Source of the DNA: an uncultured Oxalobacter sp.
GTDB taxonomy: Bacteria > Pseudomonadota > Gammaproteobacteria > Burkholderiales > Burkholderiaceae_D
NCBI GenBank assembly: GCA_934401755.1
Contig: CAKRSU010000011.1
Location: 1 to 53,603 of the forward strand
Direction: 5' to 3'
Length of the DNA: 53,603 nucleotides
Translations under genes and position numbers: made by a program
Shown here: in pieces, positions 21,158 to 29,137 of the stretch
Numbering within the stretch: position 1 is the stretch's first letter
Layout of the letters: each line of letters starts with the position of its first letter
Notes under the pieces: generated by a model
What the model saw: the letters and a program-made list of their open reading frames with translations, nothing else
Told to the model about the DNA's origin: nothing
Databases searched by the model: none

Positions 21158-21820
21158 ATGAAACTGTTTGATATTATTGGACCTGTGATGATTGGTCCTT
21201 CTAGCTCTCATACAGCAGGCGCCGTAAAAATTGGCTTAGTTGCTCGGAAATTACTTGGAGAACAACCTGTTATTGCCGATATTGGATTACATGGCTCTTT
21301 TGCGATGACTGGTTCTGGACACGGAACAGATAGAGCGATTTTAGCGGGTTTACTCGGTATTGAACAAGACGATAGCCGTATTCCATTCAGTTTTGATCTT
21401 GCTGAAAAAGCAGGGCTTTCTTTCGATATTCATGCCATTCATCTTCCTAATGCTCATCCTAATTCCACACGATTAAGACTCATTGGTGAAAATGGCCGAA
21501 AATTAGAAGTAACCGCATCTTCCTTAGGGGGGGGCCGAATTCTTATTTCGACAATTGACGGCATTACAGCAAATTTTTCAGGAAACGAAAATACCCTCAT
21601 TATTCATTCTTCCCACGATCGCCCAGGCAGTGTCGCAGAAGTCACCAGTTTACTGGCAAAGCATCACATTAATATTGCTAGTATGCAGCTTTATCGCCAT
21701 TTCAAAGGCGGACAAGCAGTCATGGTTTTAGAATGCGATAACAAAATTCCCCAGAGTCTTATCACTCAACTGTCAGATGACGGACACTTTTTAAAAGTTA
21801 CTTATATTAATAAAGAATAA
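21158..21820 (+). CDS. sdaAB: L-serine dehydratase, iron-sulfur-dependent, beta subunit
   Basis: Regulatory subunit of the two-chain, oxygen-sensitive L-serine ammonia-lyase that makes pyruvate and ammonia. It has 220 residues. The N-terminal half (IGPVMIGPSSSHTAGAVKIG) is the conserved beta domain that packs on the iron-sulfur subunit. The last ~70 residues are an ACT domain (SHDRPGSVAEVTSLLAKHHI), which in this enzyme type binds serine. The two-subunit form is typical of Firmicutes; Proteobacteria usually have a single fused chain, so the split form is a point of interest. The alpha subunit starts 2 bases downstream. Confidence 0.92.
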   Translation: MKLFDIIGPVMIGPSSSHTAGAVKIGLVARKLLGEQPVIADIGLHGSFAMTGSGHGTDRAILAGLLGIEQDDSRIPFSFDLAEKAGLSFDIHAIHLPNAHPNSTRLRLIGENGRKLEVTASSLGGGRILISTIDGITANFSGNENTLIIHSSHDRPGSVAEVTSLLAKHHINIASMQLYRHFKGGQAVMVLECDNKIPQSLITQLSDDGHFLKVTYINKE

Positions 21821-21822
21821 CT

Positions 21823-22707
21823 ATGGCACTTCAATCAGTTAAAGAGCTATTAGAAAAAAACAAAATGGATAATCTCCTGTTATGGGAAACCATTTTGAAT
21901 GATGATTTGAATGTACAAAACATGACTCGAGAGGAATCATTAAAACAAATGCATTACTTTTGGCAAGCCATGAAGCATTCTGCAGACAACTATAACGCTA
22001 ATGATCGCTCAAATAGTGGACTTGTTGGCGGAGATGGCGAAAAAATGAAAATCGCCAATGAAAAAGGACTCCTTTACGGGGACGATTTTATGAATACAAT
22101 TATCACTGAAGCATTAAAGGTTGGTGAATGTAATGCTTGTATGAAACGTATAGTTGCAACCCCAACGGCTGGTGCTTGCGGTGTAATGCCTGCTGTATTG
22201 ATTCCCTTAGTAAGGGCTAGAAACATTTCAGATGATCTGATTGTCCAGGCTCTATACATTGCAGCCGGTTTTGGTCAAATTATTGCTACTAGATCTTCGA
22301 TTGCAGGTGCTGAAGGCGGATGCCAAGCGGAAATTGGCACAGCATCGGCAATGGCAGCAACCGCATTAACCTGGCTTAATCACGGCACAGCTGAAATGTG
22401 CGCTCATGCGTGTTCTATGGCAATATCCAATCTGATGGGACTAGTTTGTGATCCTATTGCTGGGCTCGTTGAGATCCCTTGTGTCCAAAGAAATGTTATT
22501 GGTGCGATGAATGCGCTTTCTAGTGCCAACATGGCATTAGCAGGTATTCGCCATCATATTCCGACCGATGAAGTTATCGATGCGATGCGTTCTGTAGGAG
22601 ATCTCATGTCTCCTGACTTAAAAGAAACCGCCCGCGGCGGCCTTGCTGCGACACCAACAGCAAAAATTATCCTGAAAAAACTGAATCAAAATAATGAATT
22701 TGATTAA
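21823..22707 (+). CDS. sdaAA: L-serine dehydratase, iron-sulfur-dependent, alpha subunit
   Basis: Catalytic subunit, 294 residues, expected to carry the [4Fe-4S] cluster that dehydrates serine. Cysteines in family motifs are visible: CNACMKRIVATPTAGACGV near residues 105-123, the CDPIAGLVEIPCVQRN stretch in the second half, and HACSMAISNLMG between them. Codon use is ordinary for this window (8 CAA against 1 CAG for glutamine). The ATG directly follows the sdaAB stop, so the pair is coupled. With the alanine/glycine symporter and CstA-type transporter elsewhere in the window it points to use of amino acids and pyruvate. Confidence 0.93.
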   Translation: MALQSVKELLEKNKMDNLLLWETILNDDLNVQNMTREESLKQMHYFWQAMKHSADNYNANDRSNSGLVGGDGEKMKIANEKGLLYGDDFMNTIITEALKVGECNACMKRIVATPTAGACGVMPAVLIPLVRARNISDDLIVQALYIAAGFGQIIATRSSIAGAEGGCQAEIGTASAMAATALTWLNHGTAEMCAHACSMAISNLMGLVCDPIAGLVEIPCVQRNVIGAMNALSSANMALAGIRHHIPTDEVIDAMRSVGDLMSPDLKETARGGLAATPTAKIILKKLNQNNEFD

Positions 22708-22808
22708 AGTATATCGGCTTTGACCTTTTATCCTTCAAAATAGATATACTTTTTATATCTCCTTATTAAAACTAATCCAATCAACACAATATTAATGAAA
22801 GAAAGTGC

Positions 22809-23543
22809 ATGAATAGTAAATTCCCAACTGATTCGTCCATGTATAATTTCTTACCGCCTTCTATTCTAGGACATTTGATATTCCAACCCAAAGCTGCTTC
22901 TGGCAAACCATTACCAGCAGGTTTACATCAATTATCTGCATCTTGCGGTGTTTTAGGGGAAAGAGCAACCATACTATATGTTCCGACAGACTTAGATCCA
23001 TCAAACCCTGTCAAATTATTAGTCATGTTTCATGGTGCAGGTGGCAGCGCTGAAAAAGTTCGTCCAGAATTCCAATCATTTGCAGAAAACCACAAATTTC
23101 TGCTCATGCTACCACAATCAACTTACCAAACATGGGATTTAACTATTGGCGGTAATGGGCCTGATCTTGAAAAGCTGGATAAAGCACTGACAGAAGTAAA
23201 CACACATTTCACGATTGATTCACAGCATTTCGGATTTTGTGGTTTTTCTGATGGTGCCAGTTATTCCTTATCGATTGGACTTTCCAATGGACATATTCTC
23301 TCGCATATCATTGCGCTCTCTGGCGGCTTCATGAATTTGTATGTTCCCAGAGGAAAACCTCGTGTCTTTATTGCACACAGTCCGGAAGACGAACAATTAC
23401 CGATGAATACCAGTGGCCTTTTTCATTATAAAGAACTCAAAAATAACGGATATGATGTTATTTTTCATGAATTTCACGGTCGCCATCAAATTCATCCTCC
23501 CGTTGTTAAAGCTGCACTAGATTTTTTCTTAAAAGAACAATAA
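22809..23543 (+). CDS. Alpha/beta-hydrolase, carboxylesterase/polyhydroxybutyrate-depolymerase-like
   Basis: A 244-residue cytoplasmic esterase-like protein; no signal peptide is seen. After a short family-specific start it shows LLVMFHGAGGSAEKVRPEF (oxyanion-hole HG motif), the nucleophile elbow GFSDGAS at about residue 145, an acidic residue in HSPEDEQLPMN and the catalytic histidine in HGRHQIHPPVV near the C-terminus. This arrangement fits the phospholipase/carboxylesterase and depolymerase-like group often called esterase or putative serine hydrolase. The natural substrate cannot be inferred. It lies about 100 bases after sdaAA with its own likely start (AAAGAAAG upstream) and ahead of a transcription regulator. 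Confidence 0.75.
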   Translation: MNSKFPTDSSMYNFLPPSILGHLIFQPKAASGKPLPAGLHQLSASCGVLGERATILYVPTDLDPSNPVKLLVMFHGAGGSAEKVRPEFQSFAENHKFLLMLPQSTYQTWDLTIGGNGPDLEKLDKALTEVNTHFTIDSQHFGFCGFSDGASYSLSIGLSNGHILSHIIALSGGFMNLYVPRGKPRVFIAHSPEDEQLPMNTSGLFHYKELKNNGYDVIFHEFHGRHQIHPPVVKAALDFFLKEQ

Positions 23544-23610
23544 ATCGATTTTCTTAATAGTCAAAACAACTCAAAAATCCGATAAAGTATCCAGATAATA
23601 ATTAAACACT

Positions 23611-24909
23611 ATGCCTTTTAGCCAGCTAACTGATTTTTTACAATCATTACCTGAACCTTATCTTATTTTCGATACCAATTATCGGATTATCAGTATTAAT
23701 CCTGCTTTCAAAAAATACTGTCATTCTCAAGATACACCCATTATTGGAAAAACATGCTATGAGATTTCTCATGGATACGAACTGCCTTGTGATTATTCAG
23801 GTGAAACTTGTCCGTTAAAGAAAAGTCTTCAATCAGGCAAAACCGAGCATGTTTTACACATGCATCATATTCCTGAGGGAGAAGAATATGTAAGCATCGC
23901 TTTAACACCGATTAAAAATACCAACAATGATATTATTGGATTTGTTGAAAAAATTAATCCGCTAAAAACTGTTAAACATCATTCCCCACCAAAACCTGAA
24001 GGCATTTCAGCACCATTTAAAAAAATGGTGCAACTTCTTCATAAAATAGCGTCGTCTGATATTTCCGTATTAATTGAAGGAGAAAGTGGATCAGGAAAAA
24101 GCACTGCCGCGCAATATATTCACCAACTCAGTAAACGATGTACTGCACCATTTACTCCCATTAACTGTTCAACTCTAACAGAAAGACAATTTGAGGAAAT
24201 ATTTTTCGGCAATAAAATCACTATAAAAAAGCAAACGCATATTCATGCCTCTGATAAATGGAATTTTTTCAACGAAGGAACACTATTTTTAAAAAACATC
24301 TCTGACTTAAATTCGAACTTACAAGCACAATTAGTTCATTTGATTGAAAATAATGTTTGTAACTGGGAAACCTCCAAAACGAACAAACAAAATATCCGCA
24401 TCATTGCTTCTAGTCAGAATGATTTATATGCTCAAACACAAAATGGACTATTTCGTAAGGATTTATACTATCTTCTCAATCGGCTCCCCATTAGAATGCC
24501 TTCTCTTCGAGAAAGAGTTGAAGATATTCTGTTTTTAAGTAACCGCTTTATCGCTCAATTAAGTGCCATTCCTAAATCACTTTCTTATGAAGCGGCCACT
24601 TTACTTCAAACTTATTCATTTCCAGGTAATATCAGGGAATTAAAAAATATTATTGAACGTGCCTGCTTACTATCTGATACCCCTATAATCACCCAAGAGC
24701 ATCTTTTACTCTCTCCAATACTTGCATCAACTAATAAAGAAGACATTAGAATCGCCAAAGAACAAAGCTTAATCTCTTACTTTGGAGGAAACCGAAAAGA
24801 ACTGGCAAAGACTTTAGGCATCAGTGAAAGAACATTGTATAGAAAACTCGCCCGAATAAAAGGACATATAGAAAAGTCTCGTAACAAAATAAGTCATTCC
24901 AATGAATAA
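23611..24909 (+). CDS. PAS/AAA+/Fis-type regulator with decayed sigma-54 core
   Basis: A 432-residue enhancer-binding-type regulator. Residues 1-120 are a PAS domain with Cys at 37, 49, 60 and 67, the Cys-rich PAS variant seen in redox-linked regulators. Residues 130-370 are an AAA+ domain. The Walker A motif GESGSGKST (157-165) is intact, but the GAFTGA loop that touches sigma-54 is absent (NKITIKKQT, about 201-209). Walker B reads GTLFLKNIS (223-231), so its catalytic Asp-Glu has become Lys-Asn, and the sensor DLYYRL has become DLYYLL. The C-terminus (about 390-415) is a Fis-type helix-turn-helix (LAKTLGISERTLYRKLARI). This resembles TyrR-type regulators, which act at sigma-70 promoters. 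It sits directly upstream of frc on the same strand, so control of frc or of the esterase is plausible. Confidence 0.85.
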   Translation: MPFSQLTDFLQSLPEPYLIFDTNYRIISINPAFKKYCHSQDTPIIGKTCYEISHGYELPCDYSGETCPLKKSLQSGKTEHVLHMHHIPEGEEYVSIALTPIKNTNNDIIGFVEKINPLKTVKHHSPPKPEGISAPFKKMVQLLHKIASSDISVLIEGESGSGKSTAAQYIHQLSKRCTAPFTPINCSTLTERQFEEIFFGNKITIKKQTHIHASDKWNFFNEGTLFLKNISDLNSNLQAQLVHLIENNVCNWETSKTNKQNIRIIASSQNDLYAQTQNGLFRKDLYYLLNRLPIRMPSLRERVEDILFLSNRFIAQLSAIPKSLSYEAATLLQTYSFPGNIRELKNIIERACLLSDTPIITQEHLLLSPILASTNKEDIRIAKEQSLISYFGGNRKELAKTLGISERTLYRKLARIKGHIEKSRNKISHSNE

Positions 24910-24925
24910 TTAAGAGAATGAATGC

Positions 24926-24953
24926 TTGATTTAAACTGCTTATCTTGTAAAAT
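24926..24953 (+). promoter_or_regulatory. Likely sigma-70 promoter of frc
   Basis: TTGATT (24926-24931) and TAAAAT (24948-24953) are 16 bases apart, just after the regulator's stop. This would give a leader of about 160 bases before frc. Confidence 0.45.
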
Positions 24954-24982
24954 ATAAGGGCTATACATAAGGTTGTTCTATT

Positions 24983-25101
24983 TTGAGAATTCTCTCAAGA
25001 CAGTGCAATTAAAAGGTAGTACTTTTATGCTGTAAAGCGAAGCTTTCTTTCTGTGAATTTTCGTATGGATTTTTATAGAAAAAAGACTGTAGTTGTACAA
25101 C
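24983..25101 (+). promoter_or_regulatory. frc leader with four consecutive inverted repeats
   Basis: Four short palindromes follow each other in the untranslated leader. TTGAGA-ATTC-TCTCAA (24983-24998) has GAGAATTCTC as a perfect core. AAAAG-GTAGTA-CTTTT is at 25011-25026, AAAGC-GAA-GCTTT at 25034-25046, and the perfect palindrome GTTGTACAAC at 25092-25101 directly abuts the ribosome site AAGGA (25105-25109). They may be protein operators, RNA hairpins that stabilise the message, or both. The bases are seen; the role is inferred. Confidence 0.5.
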
Positions 25102-25118
25102 GACAAGGAAATTAAGAA

Positions 25119-26408
25119 ATGACTAAACCATTAGAAGGACTCAAAGTTCTTGATATGACTCACGTCCAAGCAGGTCCTGCTTGTACCCAGATGATGGGTT
25201 TCTTGGGTGCTGACGTTATCAAGATCGAACGCCGTGGTTCTGGCGATATGACCCGTGGCTGGTTACAGGATCGTAAAGGCGTTGATTCCCTGTACTTCAC
25301 TATGTTCAATGGTAATAAACGTTCCATTGAATTGGATATGAAATCTCCTCAGGGTAAAGAAGTTTTGACCAAAATGATTCAGACTTCTGACGTTTTGGTT
25401 GAAAACTTTGGACCTGGTGTTCTGGATCGTTTGGGTTTCCCATGGGAAAAAATTCACGAACTGAATAAAGGTTTGATTGTTGCTTCTGTTAAAGGTTATG
25501 CAGAAGGCCACGCAAACGAACACCTGAAGGTTTATGAAAACGTTGCACAGTGTTCTGGCGGTGCAGCAGCAACTACCGGTTTCTGGGACGGTCCTCCAAC
25601 TGTTTCTGGTGCAGCATTAGGTGACTCAAACTCTGGTATGCACCTGTTAATCGGTATTCTGGCAGCATTGGAATATCGTCATAAGACTGGCGAAGGTCAG
25701 AAAGTTGCTTGCGCTATGCAAGACTGCGTTTTGAACTTAGTTCGTATTAAATTGCGTGACCAGCAGCGTTTGGAACGTGTTGGTATTCTGGCTGAATATC
25801 CACAGGCACAGCCTAACTTTGCTTTTGACAAAGATGGCAACCCAATGTCTTTTGACAAGATTGATTCCGTACCACGTGGTGGTAATGCTGGTGGTGGTGG
25901 TCAGCCAGGCTGGATGTTGAAATGTAAACCATCCCATGAAGGCGATAACGATTGCTACGTTTACTATACCATCGCTGCTAACATGTGGCCTCAGATCTGC
26001 GATATGATCGACAAGCCAGAATGGAAAGATGACCCAGAATATAATACTTTCGAAGGTCGCGTTAACAAATTGATGGATATCTTCAAATTCATCGAATCTA
26101 AATTTGTTGATAAGGATAAATTCGAAGTAACTAACTGGGCAGCAGAATATGGTATTCCATGTGGTCCTGTTATGTCTATGAAAGAATTGGCAGTTGACCC
26201 ATCTCTGCGTAAAGTGAAGACCATCGTTGAAGTTACCGATGAAATTCGTGGTAATTACTTGACTGTTGGCGCTCCATTCAAGTTCTCTGCTTTCGAACCA
26301 GAAATTACTCGTGCTCCATTGCTCGGTGAACATTCTGAAGAAGTTCTGAAAGAATTGGGCTATGATGCTGCAGCAATTGCTTCCATGAAAGAAAACCAAG
26401 TTATTTAA
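25119..26408 (+). CDS. frc: Formyl-CoA:oxalate CoA-transferase
   Basis: Class III CoA-transferase that moves CoA from formyl-CoA to oxalate, giving oxalyl-CoA and formate, the first step of oxalate breakdown. It has 429 residues, one more than the Oxalobacter formigenes enzyme as I recall it. Residues known from that enzyme are in identical positions: Gln17, Tyr139, catalytic Asp169 in [13 protein letters not shown], and the glycine loop GGGG at 258-261. A good AAGGA ribosome site lies 9 bases before the ATG, and the gene ends at a strong terminator, so it is a single-gene transcript. Codon use differs from its neighbours: 12 of 15 glutamines are CAG, with many CTG/TTG leucines and GGT glycines, which suits very high expression or foreign origin. 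The partner oxalyl-CoA decarboxylase and the oxalate:formate antiporter are not in the window. Confidence 0.95.
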   Translation: MTKPLEGLKVLDMTHVQAGPACTQMMGFLGADVIKIERRGSGDMTRGWLQDRKGVDSLYFTMFNGNKRSIELDMKSPQGKEVLTKMIQTSDVLVENFGPGVLDRLGFPWEKIHELNKGLIVASVKGYAEGHANEHLKVYENVAQCSGGAAATTGFWDGPPTVSGAALGDSNSGMHLLIGILAALEYRHKTGEGQKVACAMQDCVLNLVRIKLRDQQRLERVGILAEYPQAQPNFAFDKDGNPMSFDKIDSVPRGGNAGGGGQPGWMLKCKPSHEGDNDCYVYYTIAANMWPQICDMIDKPEWKDDPEYNTFEGRVNKLMDIFKFIESKFVDKDKFEVTNWAAEYGIPCGPVMSMKELAVDPSLRKVKTIVEVTDEIRGNYLTVGAPFKFSAFEPEITRAPLLGEHSEEVLKELGYDAAAIASMKENQVI

Positions 26409-26432
26409 TAGCCTGGCTTTTTCATGAAAAGG

Positions 26433-26465
26433 CGGCACTCAATAAAACGAGTGCCGTTTTTTTAT
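26433..26465 (+). terminator. Strong terminator after frc
   Basis: Perfect 8-bp stem CGGCACTC (26433-26440) / GAGTGCCG (26449-26456), an 8-base loop, then a run of seven or more T. It lies 25 bases after the frc stop. Confidence 0.93.
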
Positions 26466-26557
26466 TTTCTAATTCAAAAATCGAAATAACATTCCAATCT
26501 GGATTTACTTCAAGATATCCTCTAAGGGATAGCATTAATTAGAATAACTGTCACTTA

Positions 26558-26573
26558 TGGCACATTATTGGCA
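26558..26573 (+). promoter_or_regulatory. Possible sigma-54 (-24/-12) promoter
   Basis: TGGCAC-ATTAT-TGGCA matches the -24/-12 consensus TGGCAC-N5-TTGCA with one mismatch, and the invariant GG and GC pairs are spaced correctly. It lies about 170 bases ahead of the metallo-hydrolase gene. A chance match in AT-rich DNA is possible. The nearby regulator lacks the sigma-54 contact loop, so another activator would be needed. Confidence 0.35.
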
Positions 26574-26745
26574 TATTTTTAATATTTATTGGCAGTTTTA
26601 TTAAAAATTCAAATTAAAAAAATATCGCAAATTTTCATTAAGTATATGTTTTCAATAAGAAATTTATTTTTATTAGAAATAAATTTTCTATTGGAAATAT
26701 ACGATATGATATATCTCAGTATCCACTATTTATTGAGGAGTTTAT

Positions 26746-27696
26746 ATGTGTCATCCTGTAGACCATCATCCATGTGGCTGCAATCAATCTCCTTCCAATA
26801 TTACCTTACTTGTCGACAATAAAGCAGGAGAAGGTTTAAGTTGCGTTCATGGTTTTGCTGCCTGGATTAAAATTCGCGATCGCCGTATTCTATTTGATAC
26901 GGGGCAAAAAGGTGTTATTTTAAATAATGCTAAAGTTCTAGGTATTGATCTAGCAGAGGCAGAAGTACTGGTTATGAGCCACGGGCATGATGATCATACC
27001 GGTAATTTAGCTGATTTTTATGCAATTAACCCCTCTGCACCGATGTATTGCGGTGCTAATATTGAACGAGATCGTTTTTGTTGCCGTCCTGGTGAAGCTT
27101 CTTTAAACTGGTCTCCTCCTGCCGATGCCAAGCAAATTTTTAAACATCTAACAGACTCAGGAAAAAAACATATTCTCACCCAACCTATTTACTTACTACC
27201 AGGTGTTGGTATTACAGGTCCTGTTCCTCGATTAACTGATTTTGAAGATGTTGGAGATGCCCTCTTTTTAGATGCACAAGGAACTCAACCCGATCCGGTT
27301 TCTGATGATATGTCAATGTGGTTTGAAACTGATAAAGGATTAGTTATCCTTTTAGGTTGTTGCCATTCTGGTATTGTAAATACTGTACAATATATCCGTA
27401 AGATTTCTGGCATTCACAAAATATCAGGTATTGTTGGAGGTATGCATTTAATTAGGGCCAATCAAAACCGAATGGAAAAGACACTAGCTGCAATGAAAAG
27501 TTGGAATATGGATTGGATGATGCCATGCCATTGCACAGGAGACCAAGCCATGCAGCAAATGATCGATTACTTAGGCAGTAAGATTGTTACAATTGGAAAA
27601 ACAGGAGTTGTTATTCCTCTTGGTCAATTACCACATCGTAAACAAGGTAATTTTGAAATGTGTAAAGCAGCTTTACCTTGTTGCAATTGTGCATAA
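26746..27696 (+). CDS. Metallo-beta-lactamase-fold hydrolase with Cys/His-rich ends
   Basis: A 316-residue zinc hydrolase of the MBL superfamily, in the branch that includes the dihydropterin-type beta-ribofuranosylaminobenzene phosphate synthase-like proteins. Metal ligands are visible: SHGHDDHTG at 78-86 (His79, His81, Asp83, His84), His207 in GCCHSGIVNT, His234 in GGMHL and His262 in PCHCTG. It starts with the unusual MCHPVDHHPCGCN and ends in CCNCA, with further Cys at 102, 112 and 113, so it may bind extra metal or be redox-sensitive. The start is firm: GAGGAG lies 5 bases before the ATG. The substrate is unknown. It stands alone between frc and a convergent operon; the leader contains a sigma-54-like element. 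Confidence 0.85.
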   Translation: MCHPVDHHPCGCNQSPSNITLLVDNKAGEGLSCVHGFAAWIKIRDRRILFDTGQKGVILNNAKVLGIDLAEAEVLVMSHGHDDHTGNLADFYAINPSAPMYCGANIERDRFCCRPGEASLNWSPPADAKQIFKHLTDSGKKHILTQPIYLLPGVGITGPVPRLTDFEDVGDALFLDAQGTQPDPVSDDMSMWFETDKGLVILLGCCHSGIVNTVQYIRKISGIHKISGIVGGMHLIRANQNRMEKTLAAMKSWNMDWMMPCHCTGDQAMQQMIDYLGSKIVTIGKTGVVIPLGQLPHRKQGNFEMCKAALPCCNCA

Positions 27697-27764
27697 AAAA
27701 ATACGCTGATTAATTTGCTCATTAGATAATACTGATTTTCTTCTCCTTGTCGCAGTATTGATCT

Positions 27765-27790
27765 AAAAAAGCCACCCCTCAGGGTGGCTT
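27765..27790 (-). terminator. Terminator of the hydantoinase-deacetylase operon
   Basis: AAGCCACCC (27769-27777) and GGGTGGCTT (27782-27790) form a perfect 9-bp stem with a 4-base loop. Read on the minus strand the T run follows immediately, 26 bases past the deacetylase stop. The hairpin also lies downstream of the convergent metallo-hydrolase gene. Confidence 0.9.
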
Positions 27791-27815
27791 CAAAGCTTAT
27801 TACGACACAACCTAT

Positions 27816-29126
27816 TTATTCATCTACCGTATAAGTATCATTGTCTCTATCTTGCAAGAAAGTTTGGAAAAATCCTTCATTACGACCTTTCTCAAACTCT
27901 TCAGTCGCCCATTTACGACATGCATTGCAGCAATGACGAGGTAAATGAACAGCTTTAATACGACTACGACGATTTGTATCCGCCTTTGATTCAATAACAA
28001 CTGCGCCACTACAATCCTTACACGTTCTAACTGTTTCTGTCTGTGTTTCTCGAATATAGTCAGTATCATAAAAAATACTACGATTGCGAGTATGAAATGG
28101 CTTATCTGGATAGGCACGGCGACATAATGCTTCCTTATTCTTCCAAGCCTCCAACGTATAATCTTTCAATTGCTTCAGATAACTCGTAATATGCTGGGAC
28201 TGAATCTGGTCACGTGCACTATAATCAGGCTCTTTAATATGACTATAATCCAAACCTGCCATTGCTAAAATAATCCCTGTATTGATATAGGGCAAGGCAC
28301 TCTCAATAGAATATCCCCCTTCAAGAACAGCCAAATGCGGTTGAAGACGATCATTCAAAACGGCATAACCATGTGCTGTAAATTTCATATTGGTGATTGG
28401 ATCAGAATAATGATTATCCTGACCTGCCGAATTCACAATTAAATCCGGCTTAAAATCATCCAACAATGGCATCACGATATTATCTAACACATATAAAAAA
28501 CCTTCTTCGCAAGTCTCCGGCGGCATTGGAAGATTAACCGTTGTTCCATAAGCATTCGGCCCTCCTGCTTCGTCAGGAAACCCTGATCCAGGATACAATG
28601 TACGCCCATCTTGATGCATTGAAATAAATAATGTATCTGGATCATGCCAAAAAATATCTTGAGATCCATCACCATGATGGCAATCGGTATCGACGACGGC
28701 AATCTTTTTCACCCCATATTTCTGCCGAATATATTCGATCATAATGGCTTCCATATTTAAAGTACAGAAACCACGACTGCCATGAACAACACGATGGGCA
28801 TGATGTCCACAAGGCCTTACTAAAGCAAACGCATTATCGACCTCACCTGTCATTACTTTATCTGCTGCAGTTAATGTCCCTCCAACAGAAATAATATGAG
28901 AGGTATGGACAATCTCATCAATACCTGGCACACAGAAATGCACTCGATTAATATCAGCTGGTGTTGCTAAATCGGGTTTATATTCTTTAATATTTTCAAA
29001 ATCCAGAAGACCTTCTTCGACTACCTGATCCTGTGTGTAAAGAAGTCGTTCTTCACGTTCTGGATGCGTTGGCGTAATGGCATAGTCATACGCTGGGAAA
29101 AAAACCAATCCTGTTTTCTTTTTCAC
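27816..29126 (-). CDS. Histone-deacetylase-fold amidohydrolase with C-terminal Cys4 zinc ribbon
   Basis: Zinc amidohydrolase of the arginase/deacetylase fold; bacterial members deacetylate acetylpolyamines or other acylated amines. It has 436 residues. The active site is complete: RPCGHHAHR, the zinc motif DTDCHHGDGSQ, the second zinc Asp in SAGQDNHYSDP, and LEGGYS with the catalytic Tyr. Usual bacterial members end near residue 340-370. This one adds about 70 residues with CKDC (369-372) and CCNAC (399-403), a likely zinc ribbon. The start codon is GTG, supported by AAAGGAG 6 bases upstream. It begins 11 bases after the hydantoinase stop, so the two form an operon that ends at a strong terminator. 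The substrate is unknown; an acylated cyclic or amide compound processed jointly with its partner is a guess. Confidence 0.88.
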   Translation of the reverse strand: MKKKTGLVFFPAYDYAITPTHPEREERLLYTQDQVVEEGLLDFENIKEYKPDLATPADINRVHFCVPGIDEIVHTSHIISVGGTLTAADKVMTGEVDNAFALVRPCGHHAHRVVHGSRGFCTLNMEAIMIEYIRQKYGVKKIAVVDTDCHHGDGSQDIFWHDPDTLFISMHQDGRTLYPGSGFPDEAGGPNAYGTTVNLPMPPETCEEGFLYVLDNIVMPLLDDFKPDLIVNSAGQDNHYSDPITNMKFTAHGYAVLNDRLQPHLAVLEGGYSIESALPYINTGIILAMAGLDYSHIKEPDYSARDQIQSQHITSYLKQLKDYTLEAWKNKEALCRRAYPDKPFHTRNRSIFYDTDYIRETQTETVRTCKDCSGAVVIESKADTNRRSRIKAVHLPRHCCNACRKWATEEFEKGRNEGFFQTFLQDRDNDTYTVDE

Positions 29127-29137
29127 GGAAGACTCCT

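Noticed and set aside
23611..24909. Calling the regulator a functional sigma-54 activator
   Set aside because: The GAFTGA loop and Walker B acidic residues are missing, so sigma-54 activation is unlikely despite the domain order.
25737..26438. 233-residue frame opposite frc
   Set aside because: It is fully antisense to a certain gene, Trp/Phe/Asn-rich, and is explained by the strong codon bias of frc.
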